From Bacillota bacterium (GTDB taxonomy: Bacteria; Bacillota; Bacilli; Bacillales_A; Planococcaceae), in contig JAEXYZ010000077.1 in NCBI GenBank assembly GCA_023405135.1, forward strand, positions 1-53,528: a DNA stretch of 53,528 bases, written 5' to 3'. Positions 1 through 8,020 of this stretch are shown here, one piece after another; position 1 is the first letter of the stretch; every line of letters starts with the position of its first letter. The notes under the pieces were generated by a model. It was not told the origin of the DNA. It searched no databases and was given only the letters and a program-made list of their open reading frames with translations. A program made the translations under genes and the position numbers.

Positions 1-28
1 TCTAGGAAAGGGCTAGCCCTTTCCTAGA
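1..28. repeat. 28-base perfect palindrome at the window edge
   Basis: Bases 1-14 are the exact reverse complement of bases 15-28 (arm TCTAGGAAAGGGCT). It may be the stem of a terminator belonging to a gene outside the window, but no T run follows on the + strand and the other side is cut off, so the role is open. Confidence 0.5.
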
Positions 29-165
29 CACCCAAATCAACACTTCGAACAAATCTATTTGAATACGAAGGTGATCATCTACCTTGAGAAGTTGAAAAGT
101 CATTTACACAAAAATATTGACAGTACCATGATTAAACTAAAATTTAGAACATTCTTATAATTATA

Positions 166-194
166 TTGACAATTATCAAGTTTTATTGCATATT
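166..194 (+). promoter_or_regulatory. Predicted sigma-A promoter of proBA
   Basis: A perfect -35 TTGACA (166-171) is followed after 17 bases by a weak -10 CATATT (189-194). Transcription would start near 201, just before the T-box leader. Seen directly; promoter activity is inferred. Confidence 0.55.
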
Positions 195-219
195 AGATGA
201 AAATTAATCATTTAGCGTA

Positions 220-448
220 ACGAAGATTAGTATGTGGAAAACCTTTTGGAAAGAGAGCGATGTTCATCGGCTGCAAGACATCGTACAACAAGGCCCTCAG
301 AACCTACTTCGCCAGCTTCTAGCAAAACTAGACGCAGACTCAAGCGTTATGAGACTCAAGTGGGATTTTTATGTTAAAATCCAATTTAGGTGGTACCACG
401 GAAAGTAACCCTTTTCGCCCTATTTTTTAGGGTGGAGAGGGTTTTTTT
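220..448 (+). promoter_or_regulatory. T-box leader, proline specifier, upstream of proBA
   Basis: The leader has a specifier loop reading GAA-CCT-A, with codon CCT (Pro) at 303-305, and the T-box core AGGTGGTACCACGG at 388-401. Its UGGU bulge suits the ACCA end of tRNA-Pro. A terminator hairpin at about 407-440 (arms beginning AACCC and ending GGGTT) is followed by seven T. Uncharged tRNA-Pro should stabilise the antiterminator and let proBA be transcribed. Family knowledge: T-boxes sense tRNA aminoacylation. The leader at 10385-10633 carries the same specifier. Confidence 0.93.
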
Positions 449-515
449 ATTTCATTTAGCAATATGACTTCAACAACATTTATGTCTGTCGTTTTTTAGT
501 TAGGAGGAACTTTCA

Positions 516-1601
516 ATGGAGAAAAAACGAGTCGTGGTCAAAATCGGGAGTAGTTCGCTTACCAATTCTAAAGGGGAAATTGATCACAACAAATTACAGG
601 ATCATATTGAAGCACTTGCCACATTAAAAAAACAAGGGCATGATGTTTTACTCGTATCTTCTGGTGCAGTTGCTGCCGGATTTCGAAAACTCGGTTATCC
701 TTCAAGACCTGTTACATTAAAAGGAAAACAAGCTGCAGCAGCTGTCGGTCAAAGTTTACTTATTCAATATTATTCAGAGCATTTTCTCGCTCATGATATT
801 ACAACAGCGCAAATTTTATTAACACGTACCGATTTTTCAAAAAAAGAGCGCTTTAGAAATGCTTATGCAACATTTACCGAGTTGTTAGAGCGTAATATTA
901 TCCCGATTATTAACGAAAATGATACGGTTTCGGTAACAGAATTAACCTTTGGAGATAACGATATGTTGTCTGCTTTAGTAAGCGGCCTTGTTCATGCAGA
1001 CCAACTAATTATTTTAACAGATGTAAACGGTTTTTATGATGATAATCCAATGAAAAATCCGAATGCGAAACGAATTAATTATTTAACAGAAATTACAGAT
1101 GATATGCTTCAAAGTGCTACTGATTCTGGTTCTAAAGTGGGCACTGGTGGAATGCAATCAAAGCTTTTAGCTGCTCGTACTGCCCTTCAATCCGGTGTAA
1201 ACGTATTTATCGGAAATGGCAATGGTGCTAATAAGTTAATTAATATTATGGAAGGTTTTGGAGACGGTACTTATGTTAATAGTGAAAATCACGTAATTGT
1301 ACCGAATCAAAAGCAATGGATTTCATTAACAGAGATTTCTGGAAAATTATATATCGATGAAGGTGCTGAAGATGCTCTACTTACAAATGGCAAAAGTCTC
1401 CTTCCTGCTGGAATATATAAAATTGAAGGAAAGTTTTCTAAAGGTGATGTTGTAGAGGTATATGGCCGTTCAAAATTATTAGGCCGCGGTGAAGTACTGT
1501 ATTCAAGTGATGAATTAAGTAACGCATTAGGAAAAAGAACAAACGAGATTGCTGTTACATCTATTGAAGTTATTCATCGCGATAAATGGGTAAAAGCTTA
1601 A
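516..1601 (+). CDS. proB: Glutamate 5-kinase
   Basis: Cytosolic enzyme for the first step of proline synthesis: it phosphorylates L-glutamate with ATP to give gamma-glutamyl phosphate, which ProA takes over. The 361 residues are the usual full length, with an amino-acid kinase domain (about 1-250; VVKIGSSSLT near the N-terminus, a glycine-rich stretch around GTGGMQSKL) and a C-terminal PUA domain (about 275-350). The start is supported by AGGAGG at 502-507. It lies 21 bases before proA in one operon, and the proline T-box upstream makes expression depend on proline supply. Confidence 0.96.
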   Translation: MEKKRVVVKIGSSSLTNSKGEIDHNKLQDHIEALATLKKQGHDVLLVSSGAVAAGFRKLGYPSRPVTLKGKQAAAAVGQSLLIQYYSEHFLAHDITTAQILLTRTDFSKKERFRNAYATFTELLERNIIPIINENDTVSVTELTFGDNDMLSALVSGLVHADQLIILTDVNGFYDDNPMKNPNAKRINYLTEITDDMLQSATDSGSKVGTGGMQSKLLAARTALQSGVNVFIGNGNGANKLINIMEGFGDGTYVNSENHVIVPNQKQWISLTEISGKLYIDEGAEDALLTNGKSLLPAGIYKIEGKFSKGDVVEVYGRSKLLGRGEVLYSSDELSNALGKRTNEIAVTSIEVIHRDKWVKA

Positions 1602-1622
1602 AATTTAAAAGGAGGAATATGT

Positions 1623-2888
1623 ATGACGAAAGTTACGACTGAAAGTGAAGTTCAACAAAAAGGAAAACTGGCTAAAAATGCAAGCTATATTATGAATTTG
1701 AAAACAACGTTGGAAAAAAATGAGGCATTAATAAAAATAGCCGAACAATTATTACTCGACCAATCGATTATTATAGAGGAAAATAAGAAAGATTTGATCG
1801 CAGGGAAAGAAAAAAGGTTACCAGATTCAACTCTTGATCGCATTATGCTAACTGAATCTCGGATAAATTCGATGGCCGATGCAATACATGAACTTGTTGC
1901 ATTAAATGACCCTGTTGGTGAACTGCTTGAATCAATAAAGAAAGAAAATGGCTTACAAATTGAAAAAAGACGTGTTCCAATTGGTGTCATTGGTATGATT
2001 TATGAGGCTCGACCAAATGTAACAGTAGATGCAGCAACATTGAGCTTAAAAACTGGTAACGCTGTACTATTACGAGGAAGCTCCTCAGCTAAATTTTCTA
2101 ATATAGCACTTGTTAAAACAATTCATCGTGCACTTCATAAAACGAATATACCGTTAGATGCAGTTCAACTAATCGAAGACACAAACCATGAAACGGCAAA
2201 AGAACTGTTTCATTTAAACGAATACTTAGATGTACTAATTCCTCGTGGCGGTAAATCATTAATCGATTTAGTTGTAAGGGAATCATCTGTTCCAGTGTTA
2301 GAAACAGGTGCTGGGAATTGCCATGTTTACATTGATGGAACTGCAAATTATGAAATGGCATTAAATATTATTATAAATGCAAAAACACAACGACCATCAG
2401 TATGCAATGCGGCCGAGAGCTTATTGATTCAACGGGATTGGTTTGAACAATTAGGTGATCAATTATTACAAGAACTGGATGCTGCTGGCATTAAAATTAT
2501 TGGTGATGATGCTGTATGTAACGTACTATCGACTGCTACATTAGCTACAGAGGAAGATTACGGAACAGAATTTTTAAGTTTAACAATTAGTGTGAAAGTT
2601 GTCGAGAATGTATATGAAGCAATTGAACATATTAATACTTATGGTACAAAACATTCGGAAGCAATCGTTACAGAAGATGTAATGGCAGCACAAACTTTCT
2701 TATCAAGCGTTGATGCAGCGGCAGTTTATCATAATGCTTCAACTCGTTTTACTGACGGATTTGAGTTTGGCTATGGAGCCGAAATTGGTATTAGTACACA
2801 AAAATTACACGCACGTGGTCCAATGGGCTTACCAGCATTAACTTCCTCAAAATATTTCATCTATGGAAACGGACAAATCCGCCCATAA
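1623..2888 (+). CDS. proA: Gamma-glutamyl phosphate reductase
   Basis: Second proline enzyme: NADPH-dependent reduction of gamma-glutamyl phosphate to glutamate semialdehyde, which cyclises to pyrroline-5-carboxylate, the substrate of ProI (10690-11496). It is full length at 421 residues and belongs to the aldehyde dehydrogenase superfamily. The catalytic cysteine lies at about residue 261 in RPSVCNAAESLL, and the family motif MIYEARPNVTVD is at 125-136. AGGAGG precedes the ATG. It is co-transcribed with proB and ends at a long hairpin terminator. Nothing looks damaged. Confidence 0.96.
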   Translation: MTKVTTESEVQQKGKLAKNASYIMNLKTTLEKNEALIKIAEQLLLDQSIIIEENKKDLIAGKEKRLPDSTLDRIMLTESRINSMADAIHELVALNDPVGELLESIKKENGLQIEKRRVPIGVIGMIYEARPNVTVDAATLSLKTGNAVLLRGSSSAKFSNIALVKTIHRALHKTNIPLDAVQLIEDTNHETAKELFHLNEYLDVLIPRGGKSLIDLVVRESSVPVLETGAGNCHVYIDGTANYEMALNIIINAKTQRPSVCNAAESLLIQRDWFEQLGDQLLQELDAAGIKIIGDDAVCNVLSTATLATEEDYGTEFLSLTISVKVVENVYEAIEHINTYGTKHSEAIVTEDVMAAQTFLSSVDAAAVYHNASTRFTDGFEFGYGAEIGISTQKLHARGPMGLPALTSSKYFIYGNGQIRP

Positions 2889-2894
2889 ATTTAT

Positions 2895-2958
2895 GTACCA
2901 GGTACACAAACAATTTCGAATATTCCGAATTGTTTGTGTACCTGGTACGCGATTTTTT
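2895..2958 (+). terminator. proBA terminator with a 21-bp perfect stem
   Basis: Arms 2895-2915 and 2928-2948 are exact reverse complements (arm begins GTACCAGGTACACAAAC). The 12-base loop is itself nearly self-complementary, and a T-rich tail follows. The stem is longer than usual and carries the nested palindrome GTACCAGGTAC, a style seen in repeated Bacillales terminator elements; that last point is recollection, not a search. Confidence 0.8.
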
Positions 2959-3311
2959 TATTTGTTTGTTTCTGTATATTTTATGTCGACTACTTCTTCT
3001 GTTTGGTTGTTGAATATAATATCGACATACACTCCAAATTCTCGATTGTCTTCAGCCCTTAACCAAAGCTTAAATTTTTCGACAGAGGTGACGGTTCCTA
3101 CTTCTCGACCAATATGCAGATAATCAATAACATCAGCTGTTGGATATTTAGCCATTATTTTCTGCATGGCAAGTCTACCCCATTTTGCATAAGCAGGAGT
3201 AGTCATTTCTTCCGCACTTCCTTCGTCATTGGGAGGTACCGTTAATATCTTTCCGACGACAATTGTACTTAAAATTAACATGACCGATACTGCAATTTTC
3301 AATTGTATCAA
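2958..3311 (-). CDS. DUF3889 (YqzG/YhdC-like) exported small protein
   Basis: A 117-residue protein with a hydrophobic N-terminus (about 3-20), a likely signal peptide or anchor, then a compact domain with YAKWGRLAMQ (about 41-50) and DYLHIGR (63-69). This pattern matches the Bacillus YqzG/YhdC family (DUF3889), whose function is unknown. The start is either TTG at 3311, close behind GGAGGAGGG, or TTG at 3302, better spaced and giving MKIAVS. It converges on proA, and its stop codon sits at the end of the proBA terminator tail. It is probably monocistronic. Confidence 0.7.
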   Translation of the reverse strand: MIQLKIAVSVMLILSTIVVGKILTVPPNDEGSAEEMTTPAYAKWGRLAMQKIMAKYPTADVIDYLHIGREVGTVTSVEKFKLWLRAEDNREFGVYVDIIFNNQTEEVVDIKYTETNK

Positions 3312-3434
3312 CCCTCCTCCTTTTACTTAGTCTTTTCTGTTTTGTGGAGGATATTCGTTTTGTCTTTATGTATTAATTAACAATCATTTCTGAAGCATAT
3401 ATTTAGCAGGCAATGGGACAATATAATAAAACAC

Positions 3435-3465
3435 AAAAAAACTGCCTCGCGACCCCGAGACAGTT
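3435..3465 (-). terminator. argGH terminator
   Basis: On the minus strand, a stem AACTGTCTCG / CGAGGCAGTT with one G-T pair is followed by a run of T. It lies about 240 bases beyond the argH stop; 3466-3702 holds no gene I can support, only a 12-base palindrome at 3662-3673. The rest of the gene-free stretch 3312-3434 shows nothing else. Confidence 0.75.
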
Positions 3466-3702
3466 TATGTAACTTTATATGTTTACGACCCACGCAAATG
3501 GCGAATCGCTCTTTATAAAGTTTTACTTTTATCCACTTACCCTCTGGCTCATGAATAAAAGGCTGCTATCTATTGTGCATCACTGTACATCATTAATAGT
3601 AGCATCTATTACAAATCCTTAAAGGTTTGCATAGCAATGAAATTCGAAAATTTTTAATAAAGTCTTATAAGACCAATTCTTTCAATGGCGCTTCCGCTTT
3701 AC

Positions 3703-5073
3703 TTATAAACAAGCTTTAGCCTTTTCAAGTTGCAGACGAACTTGATCAAAACCTGTGCCTCCTAAAGAATGACGACGACGAACTGCTGCTTCAGGCTTTA
3801 GCACGTCATAAACATCTTCTTCAATCAGCTCACTTTCTTTCTTCATATCTTCAATTGGCAAATCTAACAAATAAATGCCTTTTTGAATACATGTAAAGAC
3901 AAGCTTCCCTGTTACTTCATGTGCTTCACGGAATGGCATACCTTTTGTTGCCAAATAATCAGCCAATTCAGTTGCATTAGAAAAATCACTATGAACTGCT
4001 GCGTGAAGTCTTTCAGTATTAACAGACATTGTACGAACCATACCTTCAAAGATTTTTAATGCACCGATAATTGTATGAACTGTATCGAACATACCTTCTT
4101 TATCTTCTTGCATATCTTTGTTATAAGTTAATGGTGTTCCTTTCAATACTGTCAATAACCCCATTAAATTTCCATAGACACGTCCAGTTTTGCCGCGAAT
4201 CAATTCTGCCATATCAGGATTTTTCTTCTGAGGCATAATAGATGAACCTGTTGAAAAAGCATCATCTAATTCAATAAATTTAAATTCATCTGTAGACCAA
4301 ATAATAATTTCTTCCGCAAATCGGGATAAATGTGTCATTACTAACGAAGAATTAGCTAAAAATTCGACGATAAAATCACGATCACTTACTGCATCCATTG
4401 AATTTGCATATACTTTGCTAAATCCTAGCAATTCAGCAGATTTCTCACGGTCAATTGGGAAAGTCGTACCTGCCATTGCACCGGCACCTAATGGCAAAAT
4501 ATCAATACGTTTCATGGATTCATTAAAACGCTCTTTATCACGTTCAAGCATCCAAAAATAAGCCATTAAATGGTGTGCAAAACTAATAGGTTGTGCACGT
4601 TGCAAGTGAGTATAGCCTGGTGCGATTGTCTCAATGTGTTGCTCTGCTTTAGAAAGTATCGTTTGTTGGAAGTTTTCAATCAATCCAACAATCTCAATAA
4701 CGCGCTTTTTCAAAAACAAATGAACATCTGTTGCCACTTGATCGTTGCGGCTTCGACCCGTATGAAGCTTTCCACCAACTGGGCCAATTATATCCGTTAG
4801 CATTTTTTCTAAATTTAAATGAATGTCTTCGTTTGCAACAGTAAACTCGAGTTCTCCAGCCTCTGCCTTCGATTTCAACTCATGTAAACCACCTAGAATT
4901 TGCTCTACATCATTAGAATCTAAAATTCCTTGATGGCCTAACATTGTTACGTGTGCAATACTACCTTCAATATCTTCCATAACTAACTGTTGATCAAAAC
5001 CTATGGACGCCCCAAACTCATCAACCCAATTTTCAGCTGATTTTTGAAAACGTCCTCCCCATAATTTCGTCAT
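3703..5073 (-). CDS. argH: Argininosuccinate lyase
   Basis: Final arginine biosynthesis step: cleaves argininosuccinate to arginine and fumarate in the cytosol. Its 456 residues are the normal length for the aspartase/fumarase superfamily. The signature GSSIMPQKKNPD is present, as are the early segment TGRSRNDQVATD and the N-terminus TKLWGGRFQ. I chose ATG at 5073; an upstream GTG at 5082 would add MCR, but the family begins at MTKLWGG. It follows argG by 71 bases on the same strand, so the two form the last two-step module of arginine synthesis, under the ARG-box-like sites at 6384-6459. Confidence 0.95.
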   Translation of the reverse strand: MTKLWGGRFQKSAENWVDEFGASIGFDQQLVMEDIEGSIAHVTMLGHQGILDSNDVEQILGGLHELKSKAEAGELEFTVANEDIHLNLEKMLTDIIGPVGGKLHTGRSRNDQVATDVHLFLKKRVIEIVGLIENFQQTILSKAEQHIETIAPGYTHLQRAQPISFAHHLMAYFWMLERDKERFNESMKRIDILPLGAGAMAGTTFPIDREKSAELLGFSKVYANSMDAVSDRDFIVEFLANSSLVMTHLSRFAEEIIIWSTDEFKFIELDDAFSTGSSIMPQKKNPDMAELIRGKTGRVYGNLMGLLTVLKGTPLTYNKDMQEDKEGMFDTVHTIIGALKIFEGMVRTMSVNTERLHAAVHSDFSNATELADYLATKGMPFREAHEVTGKLVFTCIQKGIYLLDLPIEDMKKESELIEEDVYDVLKPEAAVRRRHSLGGTGFDQVRLQLEKAKACL

Positions 5074-5144
5074 GCGACACACCTAACCTTGTTTTAACCT
5101 GCTACATTAAAGCTTGTAACAGCTTATTAATGTCCAACTTTTGC

Positions 5145-6359
5145 TTATTTTTCTACTATTACAGGTTTATTTTTATTTACTTCTGAAGCTACTACTGTAG
5201 GAAGACCCCATAATTCGATGAAGCCAACTGCAGAAGCGTGATTAAATTGATCTGCTTTAGAATAAGTAGCTAGTTTTTCACTATAAAGTGAGTTTGGCGA
5301 TTTACGTCCTTCAACAATTGCATGACCTTTAAATAGTTTCACACGAACTGTTCCGTTAACATATTTTTGAGTTTCTTTTAAAAATGCTTCTAATGCTGGA
5401 CGAATTGGGTTGAACCAAAGTCCATCATAAATGATTTCTGAAAGTTTTTTCTCAATAACAGGCTTGAAGTGAGCCATTTCTTTAACAAGGGTAATATCTT
5501 CTAATTCCTTATGAGCAGTTAAAAGAACTTTCGCTCCTGGAATTTCATATACTTCACGGGATTTAATACCAACTAAACGGTTTTCAACATGGTCAATACG
5601 TCCAACACCATGAGCACCTGCAATTTTGTTTAACTCTTGAATTAAATCTGCAAGTTTCATTTCTTGACCGTTTAATGCTACTGGTTTACCTTCAACAAAT
5701 TCAATTTCAATGAACTCTGGCGTATCAGGTGCATTTTCAATAGAAACTGTTAATCCATAAGCTTCTTCTGGTGGAGCAACCCATGGATCTTCCATTACAC
5801 CAGCTTCATTTGCACGTCCCCAAAGATTTTGGTCAATTGAAAATGGAGAATCGATTGTTGCTGGAACAGGTACACCGTGTTTTTGGGCATATTCAATTTC
5901 TTCATCACGGCTCCAGCCCCATTCACGTACAGGAGCTAAAACTTCTAAATCTGGATTTAATGCTTTAATAGAAACTTCGAAACGAACTTGGTCATTCCCT
6001 TTACCTGTACAACCATGTGCTACTGCATCAGCACCTGTTTGATTAGCAATCTCAACTAATTTTTTAGAGATTAGTGGACGAGATAACGCTGATAATAATG
6101 GGTATTTTTGTTCATACCAAGTATGTGCTTGTAATGAAATAAGCGCATATTCTTCAGCGAATTCGTCTTTTGCATCTACCATATATGATTCAATTGCACC
6201 AACTTGAAGTGCTTTATTTTTAACAAATTCAAGGTCTTTCCCTTCACCTACGTCTAAGCAAACAGCGATAACATCCCAACCTTGTTCTTTTAACCAAGGA
6301 ATTGCAACCGATGTATCTAGACCACCTGAATAAGCTAAAACTACCTTTTTATTTGCCAT
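5145..6359 (-). CDS. argG: Argininosuccinate synthase
   Basis: Joins citrulline and aspartate with ATP to make argininosuccinate for ArgH. It is full length at 404 residues, with the N-type ATP pyrophosphatase loop AYSGGLDTSV at 9-18 and the family segment GCTGKGNDQVRFE. GGAGGCGGAG precedes the ATG. It is the first gene of argGH; earlier arginine genes are not in the window. The promoter region carries two dyads resembling ArgR/AhrC sites, so repression by arginine is expected. Confidence 0.96.
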   Translation of the reverse strand: MANKKVVLAYSGGLDTSVAIPWLKEQGWDVIAVCLDVGEGKDLEFVKNKALQVGAIESYMVDAKDEFAEEYALISLQAHTWYEQKYPLLSALSRPLISKKLVEIANQTGADAVAHGCTGKGNDQVRFEVSIKALNPDLEVLAPVREWGWSRDEEIEYAQKHGVPVPATIDSPFSIDQNLWGRANEAGVMEDPWVAPPEEAYGLTVSIENAPDTPEFIEIEFVEGKPVALNGQEMKLADLIQELNKIAGAHGVGRIDHVENRLVGIKSREVYEIPGAKVLLTAHKELEDITLVKEMAHFKPVIEKKLSEIIYDGLWFNPIRPALEAFLKETQKYVNGTVRVKLFKGHAIVEGRKSPNSLYSEKLATYSKADQFNHASAVGFIELWGLPTVVASEVNKNKPVIVEK

Positions 6360-6383
6360 TGAAACTCCGCCTCCGATATTCGA

Positions 6384-6459
6384 TATGTATTTTTATACAT
6401 AACATTAAAACTTTATACACGAATAGTAACATGGAATAAAAATAAATACAAGTGTATTT
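6384..6459 (-). promoter_or_regulatory. argGH promoter flanked by two ARG-box-like operators
   Basis: On the minus strand the promoter is TTGTAT (6446-6451), 17 bases, TACTAT (6423-6428). One dyad, AAATACA-2-TGTATTT (6444-6459), overlaps the -35. A second, ATGTAT-4-ATACAT (6385-6400), lies just downstream of the start and reads on the minus strand as TTATGTATAAAAATACATA, close to the Bacillus ArgR consensus (CATGAATAAAAATKCAAK). Sites and spacing are seen; ArgR binding is inferred. Confidence 0.7.
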
Positions 6460-6488
6460 TTATAAAATTTTAGACTTTTAAAACAAGT

Positions 6489-6522
6489 AAAAAAACGCGA
6501 AATAATTACTATTTGCGTTTTT
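6489..6522 (-). terminator. Terminator of the SDR gene
   Basis: The minus strand has an imperfect stem AACGCAAATA / TATTTCGCGTT (one bulged base) followed by seven T, 12 bases past the stop codon at 6534. Confidence 0.7.
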
Positions 6523-6533
6523 CTCGAAAATGT

Positions 6534-7283
6534 TTATTTTTTATTAAAAAAGCTACTCCCTATCTTTTCTATGAACTTTGGAGCAACTGCATAAAGTTTG
6601 CTTGTAATTGCCATTACTCGAGGTAAATTAACCTCTCTTACCGGTCTATTTACAATCTTTAAAACTTCATTTGCTACTTTTTCAGGCTTTAAAAGATACT
6701 TTTCGATGGATTCTCTATAATTATTCGTATCGTCTGCTTTTTGTAAAAATGGTGTATCAATTGGTCCAGGATAAACAACGGATACTGTAATATTGTATGG
6801 TGCTAATTCCATTCTTAAGCCATTTGCAAAACCAGTTATAGCATGCTTTGATGCTGCATATACACTTGCTTTTTTCGTTGCAACTTTTCCCGCCTGAGAT
6901 CCTATAAAAATAATGTGTCCAGACTGTTGTTTAAGCATTTTTTGTGATAACCGTTTTGCCAAATAAATTGGCGCTTTGACATTTATATCAAGCATCATAT
7001 CAATATCAGTATCTAATAAATCAAAAGCATTTTGAAATACGCCAACACCTGCATTTAATATAGCTACATCAATAGAAGGAAGATTATTGCATAATTGATC
7101 AAGTTGTTCTACATTTTTAATATCAGCTTTAAAAACATTAACCCCTAGTTGTGACAAAGTTTTTAGCACTGACTCATTACGTCCTGTTGCATATACAGTA
7201 TATCCATTCTTTATACATTGTTCAGTAATGATTCTTCCTATGCCACTCGTTGCTCCTGTTATAAAAATTTTCTTTTCATTCAT
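6534..7283 (-). CDS. Short-chain dehydrogenase/reductase, YqjQ-like
   Basis: A 249-residue classical SDR with a Rossmann fold. The dinucleotide motif TGATSGIG is at about 10-17, NAG at about 77-79, a catalytic serine in FIGSQAG, and the YAASK active site near 143-147. The substrate cannot be told from sequence. Its setting near yqjP, proI and namA relatives suggests the B. subtilis YqjQ lineage (inference from neighbourhood). The C-terminal part is typical of the subgroup acting on lipidic or acyl substrates, but that is weak. A monocistronic unit with its own terminator. Confidence 0.85.
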   Translation of the reverse strand: MNEKKIFITGATSGIGRIITEQCIKNGYTVYATGRNESVLKTLSQLGVNVFKADIKNVEQLDQLCNNLPSIDVAILNAGVGVFQNAFDLLDTDIDMMLDINVKAPIYLAKRLSQKMLKQQSGHIIFIGSQAGKVATKKASVYAASKHAITGFANGLRMELAPYNITVSVVYPGPIDTPFLQKADDTNNYRESIEKYLLKPEKVANEVLKIVNRPVREVNLPRVMAITSKLYAVAPKFIEKIGSSFFNKK

Positions 7284-7336
7284 TTCTATGTATATTTCCC
7301 TCCTACAATCACAAATTTAATTTATATTTGTATATT

Positions 7337-7367
7337 AAAAAAGAGTATAGATCAAAAATCTATACTC
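7337..7367 (-). terminator. nsrR terminator
   Basis: Perfect 10-bp stem GAGTATAGAT / ATCTATACTC (7343-7367) with a 5-base loop, followed on the minus strand by six T. Confidence 0.85.
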
Positions 7368-7379
7368 CAAACAGAGACA

Positions 7380-7817
7380 TCAATCAATCCCTAATAGTTT
7401 AAACATTTCATCCTTAGATAAAATAAAATCAGCTAATGTATATCGATCTAACACTTGTAAATATGCGTTTAACGCTTCATTTAATGCAAATTTCAACTGA
7501 CAAACAGGTGAAATTTTACACATATTGTTTTCTTGGTCGAAACATTCAACTACATGAAAATCTTCTTCTGTATGTCGAACTACCTGTCCAATATTAATCT
7601 CTTCAGGACTTACTTGCAGTCGAATACCCCCGCCACGTCCACGAATTGTTTCGATTAAACCAAGCTGACCTAAATCATATGTAACTTTCATTAAATGATT
7701 TTTTGATATATGATACGCGTCTGCAATTTCTTGTATAGTTGATAAACGGTCTGGCCCTTTAATACCAAGATACAATAATACACGCAAGGAATAATCTGTA
7801 TATAAAGTTAAGCGCAT
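7380..7817 (-). CDS. nsrR: Rrf2-family nitric-oxide-sensing repressor
   Basis: A 145-residue DNA-binding protein. The winged helix is about 1-75 (MRLTLYTDYSLRVLLY; SKNHLMKV; RGRGGGI), followed by the iron-sulfur ligand cluster ECFDQENNMCKISPVC, whose three cysteines (spacing 8 and 5) match NsrR. Family knowledge: NsrR carries a [4Fe-4S] cluster that reacts with NO and releases its targets, above all hmp. Here hmp is divergent and its upstream region holds two matching dyads. I chose ATG at 7817 rather than GTG at 7829, because homologues start MxLTxYTDYSLR. Confidence 0.93.
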   Translation of the reverse strand: MRLTLYTDYSLRVLLYLGIKGPDRLSTIQEIADAYHISKNHLMKVTYDLGQLGLIETIRGRGGGIRLQVSPEEINIGQVVRHTEEDFHVVECFDQENNMCKISPVCQLKFALNEALNAYLQVLDRYTLADFILSKDEMFKLLGID

Positions 7818-7910
7818 ATCTACCACCACACTTTCTTTTGTTTATTATAACATTTTTTTGCTTAAATTTTACAAGTATAATGAATTTTTTTGAACGTTTT
7901 CCACATATTA

Positions 7911-7996
7911 AAGATGTATTTTAAATACTTCATTTGTGTCCAATTTGTTAAAGAAGTATTTTATATATTGCTTTTAAATTTACTCAAGAGTATAGT
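7911..7996 (+). promoter_or_regulatory. hmp control region: two NsrR-like operators and promoter
   Basis: Site 1 (7911-7934) contains GATGTATTT-1-AAATACTTC; site 2 (7951-7974) repeats the left half as AAGAAGTATTT. The sites are spaced 40 bases, about four helical turns. The best promoter is TTGCTT (7968-7973), 17 bases, TATAGT (7991-7996), with its -35 touching site 2. It would leave a very short leader. TTGTGT (7934-7939), 17 bases, TATTTT (7957-7962) is an alternative. Confidence 0.65.
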
Positions 7997-8020
7997 GACT
8001 TTTGAAAGGACGTGAACATT

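Noticed and set aside
2863..3123. Plus-strand frame over the proBA terminator
   Set aside because: It reads through the terminator hairpin and opposite the DUF3889 gene; no ribosome site.
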